This document shows, one piece after another, positions 10,567 through 17,384 of a stretch of 29,047 bases of DNA (position 1 is its first letter; every line of letters begins with the position of its first letter). The notes under the pieces were generated by a model. The model had not been told where the DNA came from and did no database searches. It saw only the letters and a program-made list of their open reading frames with translations. Made by a program: the position numbers and the translations under genes. Origin of the DNA: JBOHUC01 sp050733935 (GTDB lineage Bacteria; Eisenbacteria; RBG-16-71-46; DASYSL01); contig JBOHUC010000038.1 in NCBI GenBank assembly GCA_050733935.1, positions 1 to 29,047 on the forward strand. The letters are read 5' to 3'.

Positions 10567-11652
10567 CTACCCGCGTCCGCCGGGGCGGGTTTCGGAATTC
10601 GCGCGTTCCAGGTGCGCGCGCACGAGCTCGGCGCGCAAGACGTTCCGTTCGGGGGCATCCACGGCCCGCCCGGCCCGGCGCTGCAGATGCGCCGGCTGGG
10701 TCAGGACCAGGAGTTCGTTCACGGTCGAGAGCGGCGGCAGCCCCTTGAAGCCGAGCGCAACCCCCAGGCGGACCGCCGAGCACAGGTTGATGACCTCCTG
10801 GCTCGACATGCTCCGCCCGTAGCGCAGGCTGCCGTACGCCCGCCACACCTTGTCCTCGATCTGGACCCTTGCATCGCGGATCAGGACGTCCCGCGCCCGT
10901 TCCTCGTAGTCGAGGATCTGGCGCGAGACGCGATCGAGACTCTCCACACTCTCCTTCTCGCTGTGGCCGAGTGTGGTCTGGTTCGAGATCTGGAACAAGT
11001 TGCCCATCACTTCCGAGCCCTCGCCGTACAGACCGCGGACGGCGAGGCCCACCTGCATGATGCTCTTCAAGACCTTGTCGATCTGCTTCGTCAGGACGAG
11101 TGCGGGCAGGTGGATCAGGACCGAGGCCCGCATCCCGGTGCCGACGTTGGTCGGGCAGGCCGTCAGGTACCCGAGCTCGTCGGTGAACGCGTACTCGAGC
11201 GACTGGTCGAGCTCGTCGTCGGCGTGCTCGGCGAGCGCCCACGCCTCGGCGAGCTGGAATCCCGAGCACAGGGCCTGGAGCCTCAGGTGGTCCTCCTCGT
11301 TGATCATGACCGAGAGCCGCTCTCCCGCGGTGAGATAGAGACCGCGCGGGCGCGCGCCGTCCGAGAGCTCGTGCGAAACGAGATGGCGCTCGACCAGGAA
11401 CTGCCGGTCGAGCGTCGAGAGCTCGTGCATCCGCAGGAGCGATCCGTCCGAGAACGAAGGGCTCGAGCGGGCCGCGCGCTCGACCGCGCCGAGCACGGAG
11501 ACGAGCTGCTCGTCGCGCGCGCGGTGTGTGAACGGCACGCCCGTGAGGTTGCGCGCCAGGCGCACCCGCGTCGAGAGCACCATGTCGGAATGGGGACCGG
11601 TCGCGTCGAGCCACGGGCTCGGCGCCCGGGTCAGGGCATCGAGGTCGCTCAC
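10567..11652 (-). CDS. mcsB: Protein-arginine kinase McsB
   Basis: A 361-residue member of the phosphagen-kinase fold that phosphorylates arginines on proteins and so targets them to ClpC-ClpP. Visible landmarks are STRVRLARNL (27-36), INEEDHLR (117-124) with the catalytic-base Glu, and CPTNVGTGMRAS with Cys166. The motif that binds phospho-arginine for allosteric control in Bacillus and Geobacillus McsB, RDxxRA, reads RNVLRA here (336-341), an Asp to Asn change. The GTG start overlaps the mcsA stop as GTGA and has GGAGG 6 bases upstream. A creatine or arginine kinase is excluded by sequence and by the mcsA-mcsB-clpC order. Confidence 0.96.
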   Translation of the reverse strand: MSDLDALTRAPSPWLDATGPHSDMVLSTRVRLARNLTGVPFTHRARDEQLVSVLGAVERAARSSPSFSDGSLLRMHELSTLDRQFLVERHLVSHELSDGARPRGLYLTAGERLSVMINEEDHLRLQALCSGFQLAEAWALAEHADDELDQSLEYAFTDELGYLTACPTNVGTGMRASVLIHLPALVLTKQIDKVLKSIMQVGLAVRGLYGEGSEVMGNLFQISNQTTLGHSEKESVESLDRVSRQILDYEERARDVLIRDARVQIEDKVWRAYGSLRYGRSMSSQEVINLCSAVRLGVALGFKGLPPLSTVNELLVLTQPAHLQRRAGRAVDAPERNVLRAELVRAHLERANSETRPGGRG

Positions 11653-12188
11653 GAGGAACCTCCGGCGGGTCGCGGATCGGCCGCCGCCCGGGGCGGGGCC
11701 TCGAGGTGTTTGATGCGGTCCCGGATCTCGGCTGCGCGCTCGAACTCCTCGCGCTCGACCGCCCGCTCGAGCTCGTCGTGCAGGCGCTGGAGCTGACGGC
11801 CCTGGGTCACGGACCCGTCCTCCCGCGCCGGGAGCTTCCCGACGTGGCGCGTCGAGCCGTGGATGCGGCGCAGAAGGGGCTTCAACTTGGGCGCGAACGC
11901 GACGTAGCACTCGGCACAGCCGAGGCGCCCCGATTCCTTGAACGAGGAGTAGTGCATGCCGCAGCGCGGGCACTGGACGGGACCGATCCGCTCCTCTTCG
12001 GTGGTGGACATCTTGTCCACCATCCCCGCGAGCAGCTCGGCGATCGAAAACTTCTCAGCCGCCGGCACCGCCGCCAAGCCGCGCTCCTGGGCGCACGACT
12101 GGCAGAGGTGCAGCTCCGTCATCCGGTTGTCCTGAATTTCCGTGAGATGGACGGTAGCCGGATTCTTGTGGCAATTCTGGCATTGCAT
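11649..12188 (-). CDS. mcsA: McsA, zinc-binding activator of McsB with UVR motif
   Basis: A 179-residue protein with two four-cysteine zinc sites: Cys3/Cys6 with Cys29/Cys32, and Cys73/Cys76 with Cys91/Cys94. A C-terminal UvrB/UvrC motif (about 132-163) contains ELERAVEREEFERAAEIRD. This layout is that of McsA, which binds and activates the arginine kinase McsB and is encoded just before it in Firmicutes. It begins with ATG 28 bases after lolD. GGAGG lies 11 bases upstream and a closer AGGA 4 bases upstream. No ctsR repressor gene, which heads the Firmicutes operon, is present. The acidic spacer between the zinc sites (44-68) is slightly shorter than I would expect but intact. Confidence 0.95.
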   Translation of the reverse strand: MQCQNCHKNPATVHLTEIQDNRMTELHLCQSCAQERGLAAVPAAEKFSIAELLAGMVDKMSTTEEERIGPVQCPRCGMHYSSFKESGRLGCAECYVAFAPKLKPLLRRIHGSTRHVGKLPAREDGSVTQGRQLQRLHDELERAVEREEFERAAEIRDRIKHLEAPPRAAADPRPAGGSS

Positions 12189-12216
12189 GGGGTCCTAGGC
12201 CTCCCTCCGCGAAGAC

Positions 12217-12918
12217 CTATGCCTGGTTCCGTCCGGCCTCTCCCCGCCGGTAGGTCCTTCCCGCGTCCAAAATTAGCATGCTGCCCGCGACAGCGGCCAG
12301 CCTTTCGTTGTGGGTCGCAACCAACACGGTGGGACCGCTTTGCGCGACTTCGACGAGGAGCGCATGCAGCCCGTCGGCGTTCGCCCGATCCAGGTTCCCG
12401 GAGGGCTCGTCGGCCAGGATGAGCTCGGGCCGGTTGACGAGCGCGCGCGCGACCGCCACTCGCTGCGCCTCGCCCCCGGAGAGCTCGCCGGGAAGATGCT
12501 GCGCACGCGCCGAGAGCCCGACCCGCGCGAGCGCCTCGTCCGCGTCCCGCCTCACGTCGGCTTCGGGACGGCGCGCGAGGCGTCCCGGCATCATCACGTT
12601 CTCGAGGGCCGTGAACTCGGGCAACAGGTGATGGAACTGGAACACGAACCCCATCGTCCGCGCGCGGAAACGCGCGAGCTCGGCCGGGCCGAGAGAGAAC
12701 AAGTCGCGGCCGTTCACCCACACGGCACCGGCATCCGGGCGGTCGAGCGAGCCCACGACGTGAAGGAGCGTGCTCTTCCCCGCCCCCGAAGGCCCTAAGA
12801 GGGCAACCATCTCGCCGCGGACGAGCTCGAACGTCACACCCTTCAGGACATCGAGCCGGCCTCCGGTGGGCAGCGGGTAGGACTTCTCGATCCCTTCAAC
12901 TTTGAGCGCGGGCGCCAC
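12217..12918 (-). CDS. lolD: Lipoprotein-releasing ABC transporter ATP-binding protein LolD
   Basis: A 233-residue ABC ATPase with Walker A GPSGAGKST, Q-loop FQFHHLLPEF, signature LSGGEAQRVAVARAL, Walker B LILADEPSGNLD and H-loop VATHN. The FHHLLPEFTALENVMMP stretch is characteristic of LolD. It powers extraction of mature lipoproteins from the inner membrane for transfer to LolA, working with the LolC/E permease encoded upstream. The start is GTG at 12918, with GGAG 7 bases upstream. That ribosome-binding site lies inside the left arm of a long inverted repeat, so lolD translation may be structure-controlled. The gap to the permease gene is 276 bases, exceptional in this compact region. A MacB-type ATPase is less likely, since the permease neighbour is LolC-like. 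Confidence 0.95.
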   Translation of the reverse strand: MAPALKVEGIEKSYPLPTGGRLDVLKGVTFELVRGEMVALLGPSGAGKSTLLHVVGSLDRPDAGAVWVNGRDLFSLGPAELARFRARTMGFVFQFHHLLPEFTALENVMMPGRLARRPEADVRRDADEALARVGLSARAQHLPGELSGGEAQRVAVARALVNRPELILADEPSGNLDRANADGLHALLVEVAQSGPTVLVATHNERLAAVAGSMLILDAGRTYRRGEAGRNQA

Positions 12919-12925
12919 GGTTAGG

Positions 12926-12929
12926 CTCC
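12926..12929 (-). promoter_or_regulatory. lolD ribosome-binding site inside the outer stem
   Basis: GGAG on the minus strand, 7 bases before the lolD GTG. All four bases pair with the sequence around the lolC stop codon if the outer stem forms, which would hide the site from ribosomes. Confidence 0.65.
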
Positions 12930-12960
12930 GTTTGAAAGCCCCTCGTGGCCGCGCCGGAGA

Positions 12961-13046
12961 CTGAAATCGCTCCAGGCAAGGAACGAGGAGGAGACAAGCC
13001 TGGGCAGGCTGTCGACGACGAGTGACGCCGCCTGGAGCGATTTCAG
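12961..13046. repeat. Inner stem 2 of the element
   Basis: A perfect 17-base inverted repeat: 12961-12977 (CTGAAATCGCTCCAGGC) pairs with 13030-13046. The enclosed 52 bases contain a small hairpin (AGCCTG..CAGGCT, 12997-13010) and a purine-rich stretch. The stem lies entirely inside the outer inverted repeat, 7 bases from its left arm. Confidence 0.85.
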
Positions 13047-13060
13047 GCCCGGCCCATCGG

Positions 13061-13166
13061 GTTGGCGGCGGCGGCAGGCCATCCGCTGTGTTGCTCCTCC
13101 TCGACGGATCACATCGGATCCGACTTCGTCGTCGCGCCTTGCGGCTGGCCTGCCGGCGCCGCCAAC
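13061..13166. repeat. Inner stem 3 of the element
   Basis: Bases 13061-13080 pair with 13147-13166 at 19 of 20 positions. Pairing continues inward for about 6 more bases with one further mismatch (13081-13086 with 13141-13146). The right arm ends exactly where the right arm of the outer stem begins, so outer stem, stem 2 and stem 3 meet in a compact three-way junction. Confidence 0.82.
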
Positions 13167-13194
13167 GCGACCACGAGGGGTTTTCAAACGGAGC

Positions 13195-14427
13195 CTAAGC
13201 TTTCCTGAGCGATTCGACCGGGGAGCGGCGCGACGCAAACCACGCCGGATACGCCGCCGCGAGGAGACAGAGCGCGAGAGTCACGACGATCACGAGCAGG
13301 ACGTCCGGCGCCTCGACCTCGACGGGCAGCGTCGAGAGAAAGTAGACGTCGCTCGGAATCTCGATGAAGCGGTACTTCCCGAGCGCCCAGCAGCCGATGA
13401 GCCCGAGGCCGGTTCCGAGCACGACCCCGACCAGGCCGATCCCGAGTCCCGCGTACAGGAAGACTCGCACGATGTCGGCCTGCGAGGCGCCCATGGCGAG
13501 GAGCGCGCCCACGTCGTGGCGCTTCTCCATCGCGAGCAGGATGAGCGTGCTCACGATGTTGAGCGCGGCGACGATCACGATGAGCGCGAGGATTACGAAC
13601 ATCGTGAACTTCTCGATCTTCATGAAGCGGAAGAGATTCGCGTTCTGCTCGATCCAGTCGCTCGTGCGGTACGGGTAGCCGCCCAGGTCCTCCGTCAGCG
13701 CACCCGCGAACGCGGGCGCGTCGAACAGGTTCCGGATCCGGATCTGGATTCCGGTCATGCCCTCGACTTCGAAAAGACGCTTCGCCTCGGCAAGCGAGAT
13801 GTACGCAAGCGACGAGTCGTATTCGTAGAGTCCCGAGCTGAAAATCCCGACGACGTGGAACGGCTGGAGCCTGGGGACGAGGCCGATCGGCGAGTCGATT
13901 CCGCCGTGGAGCGTGGCGAGCACGACCCGCTCCCCCACGCCGGCGCGGAGGCGGCTTGCGATCTCGGCTCCGAGCACGATCCCGGGCATGCCGTCCTGCG
14001 TCGAGTCGGGGATCTGCTCGAGCGGCGGGGTGATGTCGCGCGCGACCGTCGTGACCTCGCGCTCCTGCCTCAAGTCCACGCCCTTCACGATGATGCCGTC
14101 GGCCACCCCCTCGCGCGTCACGAGCGCCTTCGAATAGACGAACGGCGAGACCCCGAGCACGCCCGGGCGGCGGCGCAGGAGCGGGAGCACTTTCGTCGTG
14201 TCGACGAGGCCGCGCTGTTCGTAGGAGAGGAGGAGCACGTGTGCGTTCGTGCCCGCGATGCGGTCCCGCACCTCCCCCTCGAAGCCGTTCATCACCGCGG
14301 GAACGATGATGAGCGCGGCGACTCCGATCGTGACCCCGACGATCGAAATCCAGGAGAGGAGCGTGATGAACCCGGTCGAGCGCCGGGTTTTGAGATAGCG
14401 CCCGGCGATCCGGAGCGTGACGTCCAT
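13195..14427 (-). CDS. lolC: Lipoprotein-releasing ABC transporter permease (LolC/LolE family)
   Basis: A 410-residue inner-membrane permease with the MacB/LolC fold. There is one N-terminal membrane helix (about 20-47, FITLLSWISIVGVTIGVAAL), a large periplasmic domain (about 50-265) and three C-terminal helices (about 273-300, 318-350 and 372-400). The sequence after the first cytoplasmic coupling region, EKRHDVGALLAMGAS, is the family signature. With LolD it releases lipoproteins to LolA. Only one permease is encoded here, so the complex may be a homodimer (LolF-like) or the partner lies elsewhere; the call is LolC/E rather than strictly LolC. It starts 12 bases after lysS without a strong ribosome-binding site. 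Its TAG stop sits in the right arm of the inverted-repeat element. Confidence 0.93.
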   Translation of the reverse strand: MDVTLRIAGRYLKTRRSTGFITLLSWISIVGVTIGVAALIIVPAVMNGFEGEVRDRIAGTNAHVLLLSYEQRGLVDTTKVLPLLRRRPGVLGVSPFVYSKALVTREGVADGIIVKGVDLRQEREVTTVARDITPPLEQIPDSTQDGMPGIVLGAEIASRLRAGVGERVVLATLHGGIDSPIGLVPRLQPFHVVGIFSSGLYEYDSSLAYISLAEAKRLFEVEGMTGIQIRIRNLFDAPAFAGALTEDLGGYPYRTSDWIEQNANLFRFMKIEKFTMFVILALIVIVAALNIVSTLILLAMEKRHDVGALLAMGASQADIVRVFLYAGLGIGLVGVVLGTGLGLIGCWALGKYRFIEIPSDVYFLSTLPVEVEAPDVLLVIVVTLALCLLAAAYPAWFASRRSPVESLRKA

Positions 14428-14439
14428 GTCCGGCGTCGC

Positions 14440-15969
14440 CTAGGCGGATTCCGGCGGGCCGCCGTCCTCGCCCGCGCCGGTGCGGCCCTCCTCGGGGCGC
14501 AGGGCCGGGAACAGGATGACGTCGCGGATCGAGCGGCTGTCCGTGAGGAGCATGACGAGCCTGTCGATGCCGATGCCGAGCCCGCCGGTCGGCGGCATCC
14601 CGTATTCGAGCGCCCGGATGTAATCGCGGTCGAGCATCTGGGCCTCGAGGTCGCCGGCCGCACGCCGCTCCATCTGGAGCTCGAACTGCCGTTCCTGCTC
14701 GGCCGGATCGTTCTGCTCGCTGAACGCGTTTCCGATCTCCATGCCGTTCACGAACGGCTCGAAGCGCTCGACCACGGCCGGATCGCCGCGCTTCACCTTG
14801 GCGAGCGGCGAGATTTCGCGCGGATGATCGACCACGAACGTCGGCTGGAGGAGATTCGGCTGGACGAGCGCTGAGAAGAGCTCGTCGAGCAGCGTCCCCG
14901 GACCGGCGCCCGGATGCGTCTCGATGCCGTGCTTCACGCACAGGCGCTGAAGCCTTGCGGGATCGAGATCGCGCACGTCCTCCCCGGCCGCGTCACGCAC
15001 GGCGTCGAGCATCGAGACCTCGGGCCACGGCGGCGTGAAATCGAGCTGCTTCCCCTGATACGGGACGACGAGCCCGCCGGTGAGGGCCTCGGCGGCCCGC
15101 CCGATCATCTCCTCCGTCAGGCGCATGATCGCCCGGTAGTCGGCGAACGCCTGGTAGACCTCGAGCATCGTGAACTCGGGCGAGTGGGAGCGGTCGATGC
15201 CCTCGTTCCTGAAGTCGCGCGAGAACTCGTACACGCGCTCGAACCCCCCGACCAGGCAGCGCTTCAAATAGAGCTCGTTCGAGATGCGGAGATAGAGGTC
15301 CATGCCGAGCGCGTTGTGGCGCGTCGTGAAGGGACGCGCGAACGCGCCGCCGTAGAGCGGCTGGAGGACCGGGGTCTCGACCTCGAGGAATCCGCGCGCG
15401 TCGAGGAAGCGGCGGATCGTCCCCGTGAGGAGCGCGCGCTTCTTGAACACGTCGCGCACCTCGACGTTCATGAAGAGATCCGCGTAGCGCTGGCGATAAC
15501 GGGTCTCGGGATCGGAGAGCCCGTGCCACTTGTCGGGCAGCGGGCGCATGGACTTGGCGAGGAGCTCGAGGGTCTTGACCTGGATCGTGATCTCGCCGGT
15601 CTTTGTACGGAACACCGGGCCCGTGACTCCCACCCAGTCACCGACGTCGAGCAGATCCCAGAGCGCGAACGCGTCGTCGCCCAGCACGTCGGCGCGGCAG
15701 TAGATCTGGATGCGCCCGCTCTCGTCGAGCAGGTGCGCGAAACCCGCCTTGCCGTGGCCGCGCCGCGCCATCAGGCGCCCCGCGACGGCGACGACCATGC
15801 CCGGCTCGGCGGTCACCGCTTCCCCGAGGTCGAGCACCTGCTGCGCTCTGTGCGTGACCGCGAACTCGTAGGGATAGGGCTCGATGCCGCGCTCGCGCAG
15901 ACTCTTGAGCTTCGCGCGGCGAATCTCCTGGAACGAACCTGCGCCCGCGGCGGTCTCCGGGCCCGTCAT
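14440..15969 (-). CDS. lysS: Lysyl-tRNA synthetase, class II
   Basis: A 509-residue class II aminoacyl-tRNA synthetase that charges tRNA-Lys. It has the N-terminal OB-fold anticodon domain (about 55-150, with GRLMARRGHGKAGFAHLLD). The catalytic core shows motif 2 (FRNEGIDRSHSPEFTMLE) and motif 3 (GLGIGIDRLVMLLT). Length matches the bacterial norm of about 500. The ATG overlaps the purF stop as ATGA. The ribosome-binding site is weak, so it may depend on reading through from purF. A lysS gene next to a lolC-like gene recurs in several bacterial groups as far as I recall. No missing catalytic motif is evident. Confidence 0.97.
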   Translation of the reverse strand: MTGPETAAGAGSFQEIRRAKLKSLRERGIEPYPYEFAVTHRAQQVLDLGEAVTAEPGMVVAVAGRLMARRGHGKAGFAHLLDESGRIQIYCRADVLGDDAFALWDLLDVGDWVGVTGPVFRTKTGEITIQVKTLELLAKSMRPLPDKWHGLSDPETRYRQRYADLFMNVEVRDVFKKRALLTGTIRRFLDARGFLEVETPVLQPLYGGAFARPFTTRHNALGMDLYLRISNELYLKRCLVGGFERVYEFSRDFRNEGIDRSHSPEFTMLEVYQAFADYRAIMRLTEEMIGRAAEALTGGLVVPYQGKQLDFTPPWPEVSMLDAVRDAAGEDVRDLDPARLQRLCVKHGIETHPGAGPGTLLDELFSALVQPNLLQPTFVVDHPREISPLAKVKRGDPAVVERFEPFVNGMEIGNAFSEQNDPAEQERQFELQMERRAAGDLEAQMLDRDYIRALEYGMPPTGGLGIGIDRLVMLLTDSRSIRDVILFPALRPEEGRTGAGEDGGPPESA

Positions 15970-17384
15970 CGCTGGCCGACCGCCGGGCCCCAGATCCGGG
16001 GGCCTTCGAGCGACAGCTTCTCCTGCTGTTCCCCCGGTGGAATCGGATAGCGCCCGGTGAAGCACGCGTCGCACCACGTATCGGGCCGCGACTCGCATGC
16101 CTTCATGCCTTCTTCGGAGAGGTAGCCGATCGAGTCCACGTCGAGGAAGCGACGGATCTCCTCGAGCGGAAGCCTGGCACCGATCAACTCCGAGCGGCTC
16201 GGCGTGTCGATCCCGTAGAAGCACGGGAAGGAGACCGGCGGCGAGCCGACCCGCATGTGGACCTCGCGCGCGCCGGCGCGCCGGACCAGGGCCACGAGCT
16301 TCTTGCTCGTCGTCCCGCGGACGATCGAGTCGTCGACCATGACGACCCTTTTCCCGCGCAGGATCTCGCCCACCGCGTTGAACTTGACCCGCACCGAGTG
16401 GTCGCGCACCGCCTGCGTCGGATGGATGAACGTGCGCCCGACGTAGTGATTGCGGATGAGTCCGAGCTCGAACGGGAGCCCGGACCGCTCCGCGTAGCCG
16501 AGCGCGATCGAGTTCGACGAGTCGGGAACCGCGATCACGAGGTCGGCTTCCGCCGGCTGTTCCTCGGCGAGCTTCCGGCCCAGGCGCCGGCGCACGCGAT
16601 CCACGGTCTCCCCGTAGACGACCGAGTCGGGCCGCGAGAAGTAAATGTGCTCGAAGATGCACTGCCGGAGCGGCGCGGCCGGAAGGAGCTGGCGCTCGTG
16701 CACGCCGCGCGCGTCGAGCCGGATCAGGGCCCCCGGCGGCACTTCCTTGATCATCGTGGCCCCGAGGAGATCGAGCGCGCAGCTCTCGGAGGCGAGGATG
16801 TGAGCGCCCGACTCGAGTCGGCCGAGCACGAGCGGCCGCCAGCCGTGCGCGTCGCGCAATCCGTAGACCGCGTTCGAGGTCATGAGGACGAGCGCGTACG
16901 CACCCTTCACCTGCGCGCACGCGGCGGCCAGCCGCTCTTCGAAGTCTCCGGTCGCAGCCGCCATCAAATGGAGGAACACCTCGGTGTCGAGGCTCGTCTG
17001 GAAGAGCGAGCCCGCCTCTTCGAGGCGGCGGCGGATCGCGAGCGCGTTGACCAGGTTTCCGTTGTGGGCGATCGCCATCTCTTCGCCGCGGATGCTCGCG
17101 GTGAGCGGCGAGGCGTTCGTCAGGTTGAGCCCGCCGGTGGTCGAGTAGCGGTTGTGGCCGATCGCCTGGCGTCCCGGAAGACGCGCGAGGCGATCGGGGG
17201 TCATGACGTCGGCGACGAGACCAAGGCCCTTCTCGACGAAGAAGCGGCCGTCATGCGCGCTGACGATGCCCGTGGACTCCTGTCCGCGGTGCTGCAGCGC
17301 GTAGAGGCCGAGCTGGACGAGCTCGCTCGCCCGGTCGGCGCCATGGATCCCGAACACCGCGCACTCTTCACGCCACTCCGCCAT
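15966..17384 (-). CDS. purF: Amidophosphoribosyltransferase PurF
   Basis: PurF makes phosphoribosylamine from PRPP and glutamine, the first step of purine synthesis. The 472-residue protein has a short propeptide ending before the N-terminal nucleophile Cys8 (REE|CAVFGIHG; the family usually has CGVFGI). It has a class II glutaminase domain and then the phosphoribosyltransferase loop VVMVDDSIVRGTTS. Cysteines placed as in the B. subtilis 4Fe-4S enzyme are visible (QCIFEHIYFSRP, FPCFYGID, CDACF), so an oxygen-sensitive Fe-S form with propeptide processing is likely. I chose the ATG at 17384 because GGAGG lies 5 bases upstream. In-frame ATGs at 17396 and 17405 are alternatives. It overlaps the PurS-like gene by 17 bases. 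Confidence 0.96.
   Translation of the reverse strand: MAEWREECAVFGIHGADRASELVQLGLYALQHRGQESTGIVSAHDGRFFVEKGLGLVADVMTPDRLARLPGRQAIGHNRYSTTGGLNLTNASPLTASIRGEEMAIAHNGNLVNALAIRRRLEEAGSLFQTSLDTEVFLHLMAAATGDFEERLAAACAQVKGAYALVLMTSNAVYGLRDAHGWRPLVLGRLESGAHILASESCALDLLGATMIKEVPPGALIRLDARGVHERQLLPAAPLRQCIFEHIYFSRPDSVVYGETVDRVRRRLGRKLAEEQPAEADLVIAVPDSSNSIALGYAERSGLPFELGLIRNHYVGRTFIHPTQAVRDHSVRVKFNAVGEILRGKRVVMVDDSIVRGTTSKKLVALVRRAGAREVHMRVGSPPVSFPCFYGIDTPSRSELIGARLPLEEIRRFLDVDSIGYLSEEGMKACESRPDTWCDACFTGRYPIPPGEQQEKLSLEGPRIWGPAVGQR

Larger units (their letters stand above)
12919..13194 (-). other. 276-base intergenic region lolC-lolD filled by a nested inverted-repeat element
   Basis: The only intergenic space over 33 bases in the window. 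It holds no plausible gene: short frames here have neither gene-like sequence nor ribosome-binding sites. Almost all of it is taken up by three stems (described separately) that can form a three-way junction. I see no T-run after the outer stem, so it does not look like a simple intrinsic terminator. Confidence 0.85.
12921..13198. repeat. Cloverleaf-like inverted-repeat element, outer stem
   Basis: Bases 12921-12953 and 13166-13198 are inverted repeats matching at 31 of 33 positions, with one of the two differences a G-U wobble in RNA. Both outer ends read TTAGGCTCCGTTTGAAA inward, 17 perfect bases. The right arm contains the TAG stop of the lolC-like gene and the left arm the GGAG ribosome-binding site of lolD. 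No target-site duplication is visible (CACGG on the left, GCTTT on the right). The element could be a MITE- or REP-like mobile palindrome or a structured RNA in the lol transcript. Confidence 0.85.

Noticed and set aside
12921..13198. Reading the inverted repeat as a simple intrinsic terminator
   Set aside because: There is no T-run after the stem on either strand, the stem is far longer than usual, and the distal arm carries the lolD ribosome-binding site.
12921..13198. Reading the element as a classical insertion sequence
   Set aside because: No transposase frame and no visible target duplication. At 278 bases it could only be a non-autonomous remnant or MITE.
12921..13238. A 105-codon minus-strand frame across the inverted-repeat element
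   Set aside because: It begins inside lolC, has no ribosome-binding site and its sequence is dictated by the palindromes.
13184..14941. A 585-codon minus-strand frame overlapping lysS and the lolC-like gene
   Set aside because: It is out of frame with both recognisable genes and has an Arg-rich, low-complexity translation.
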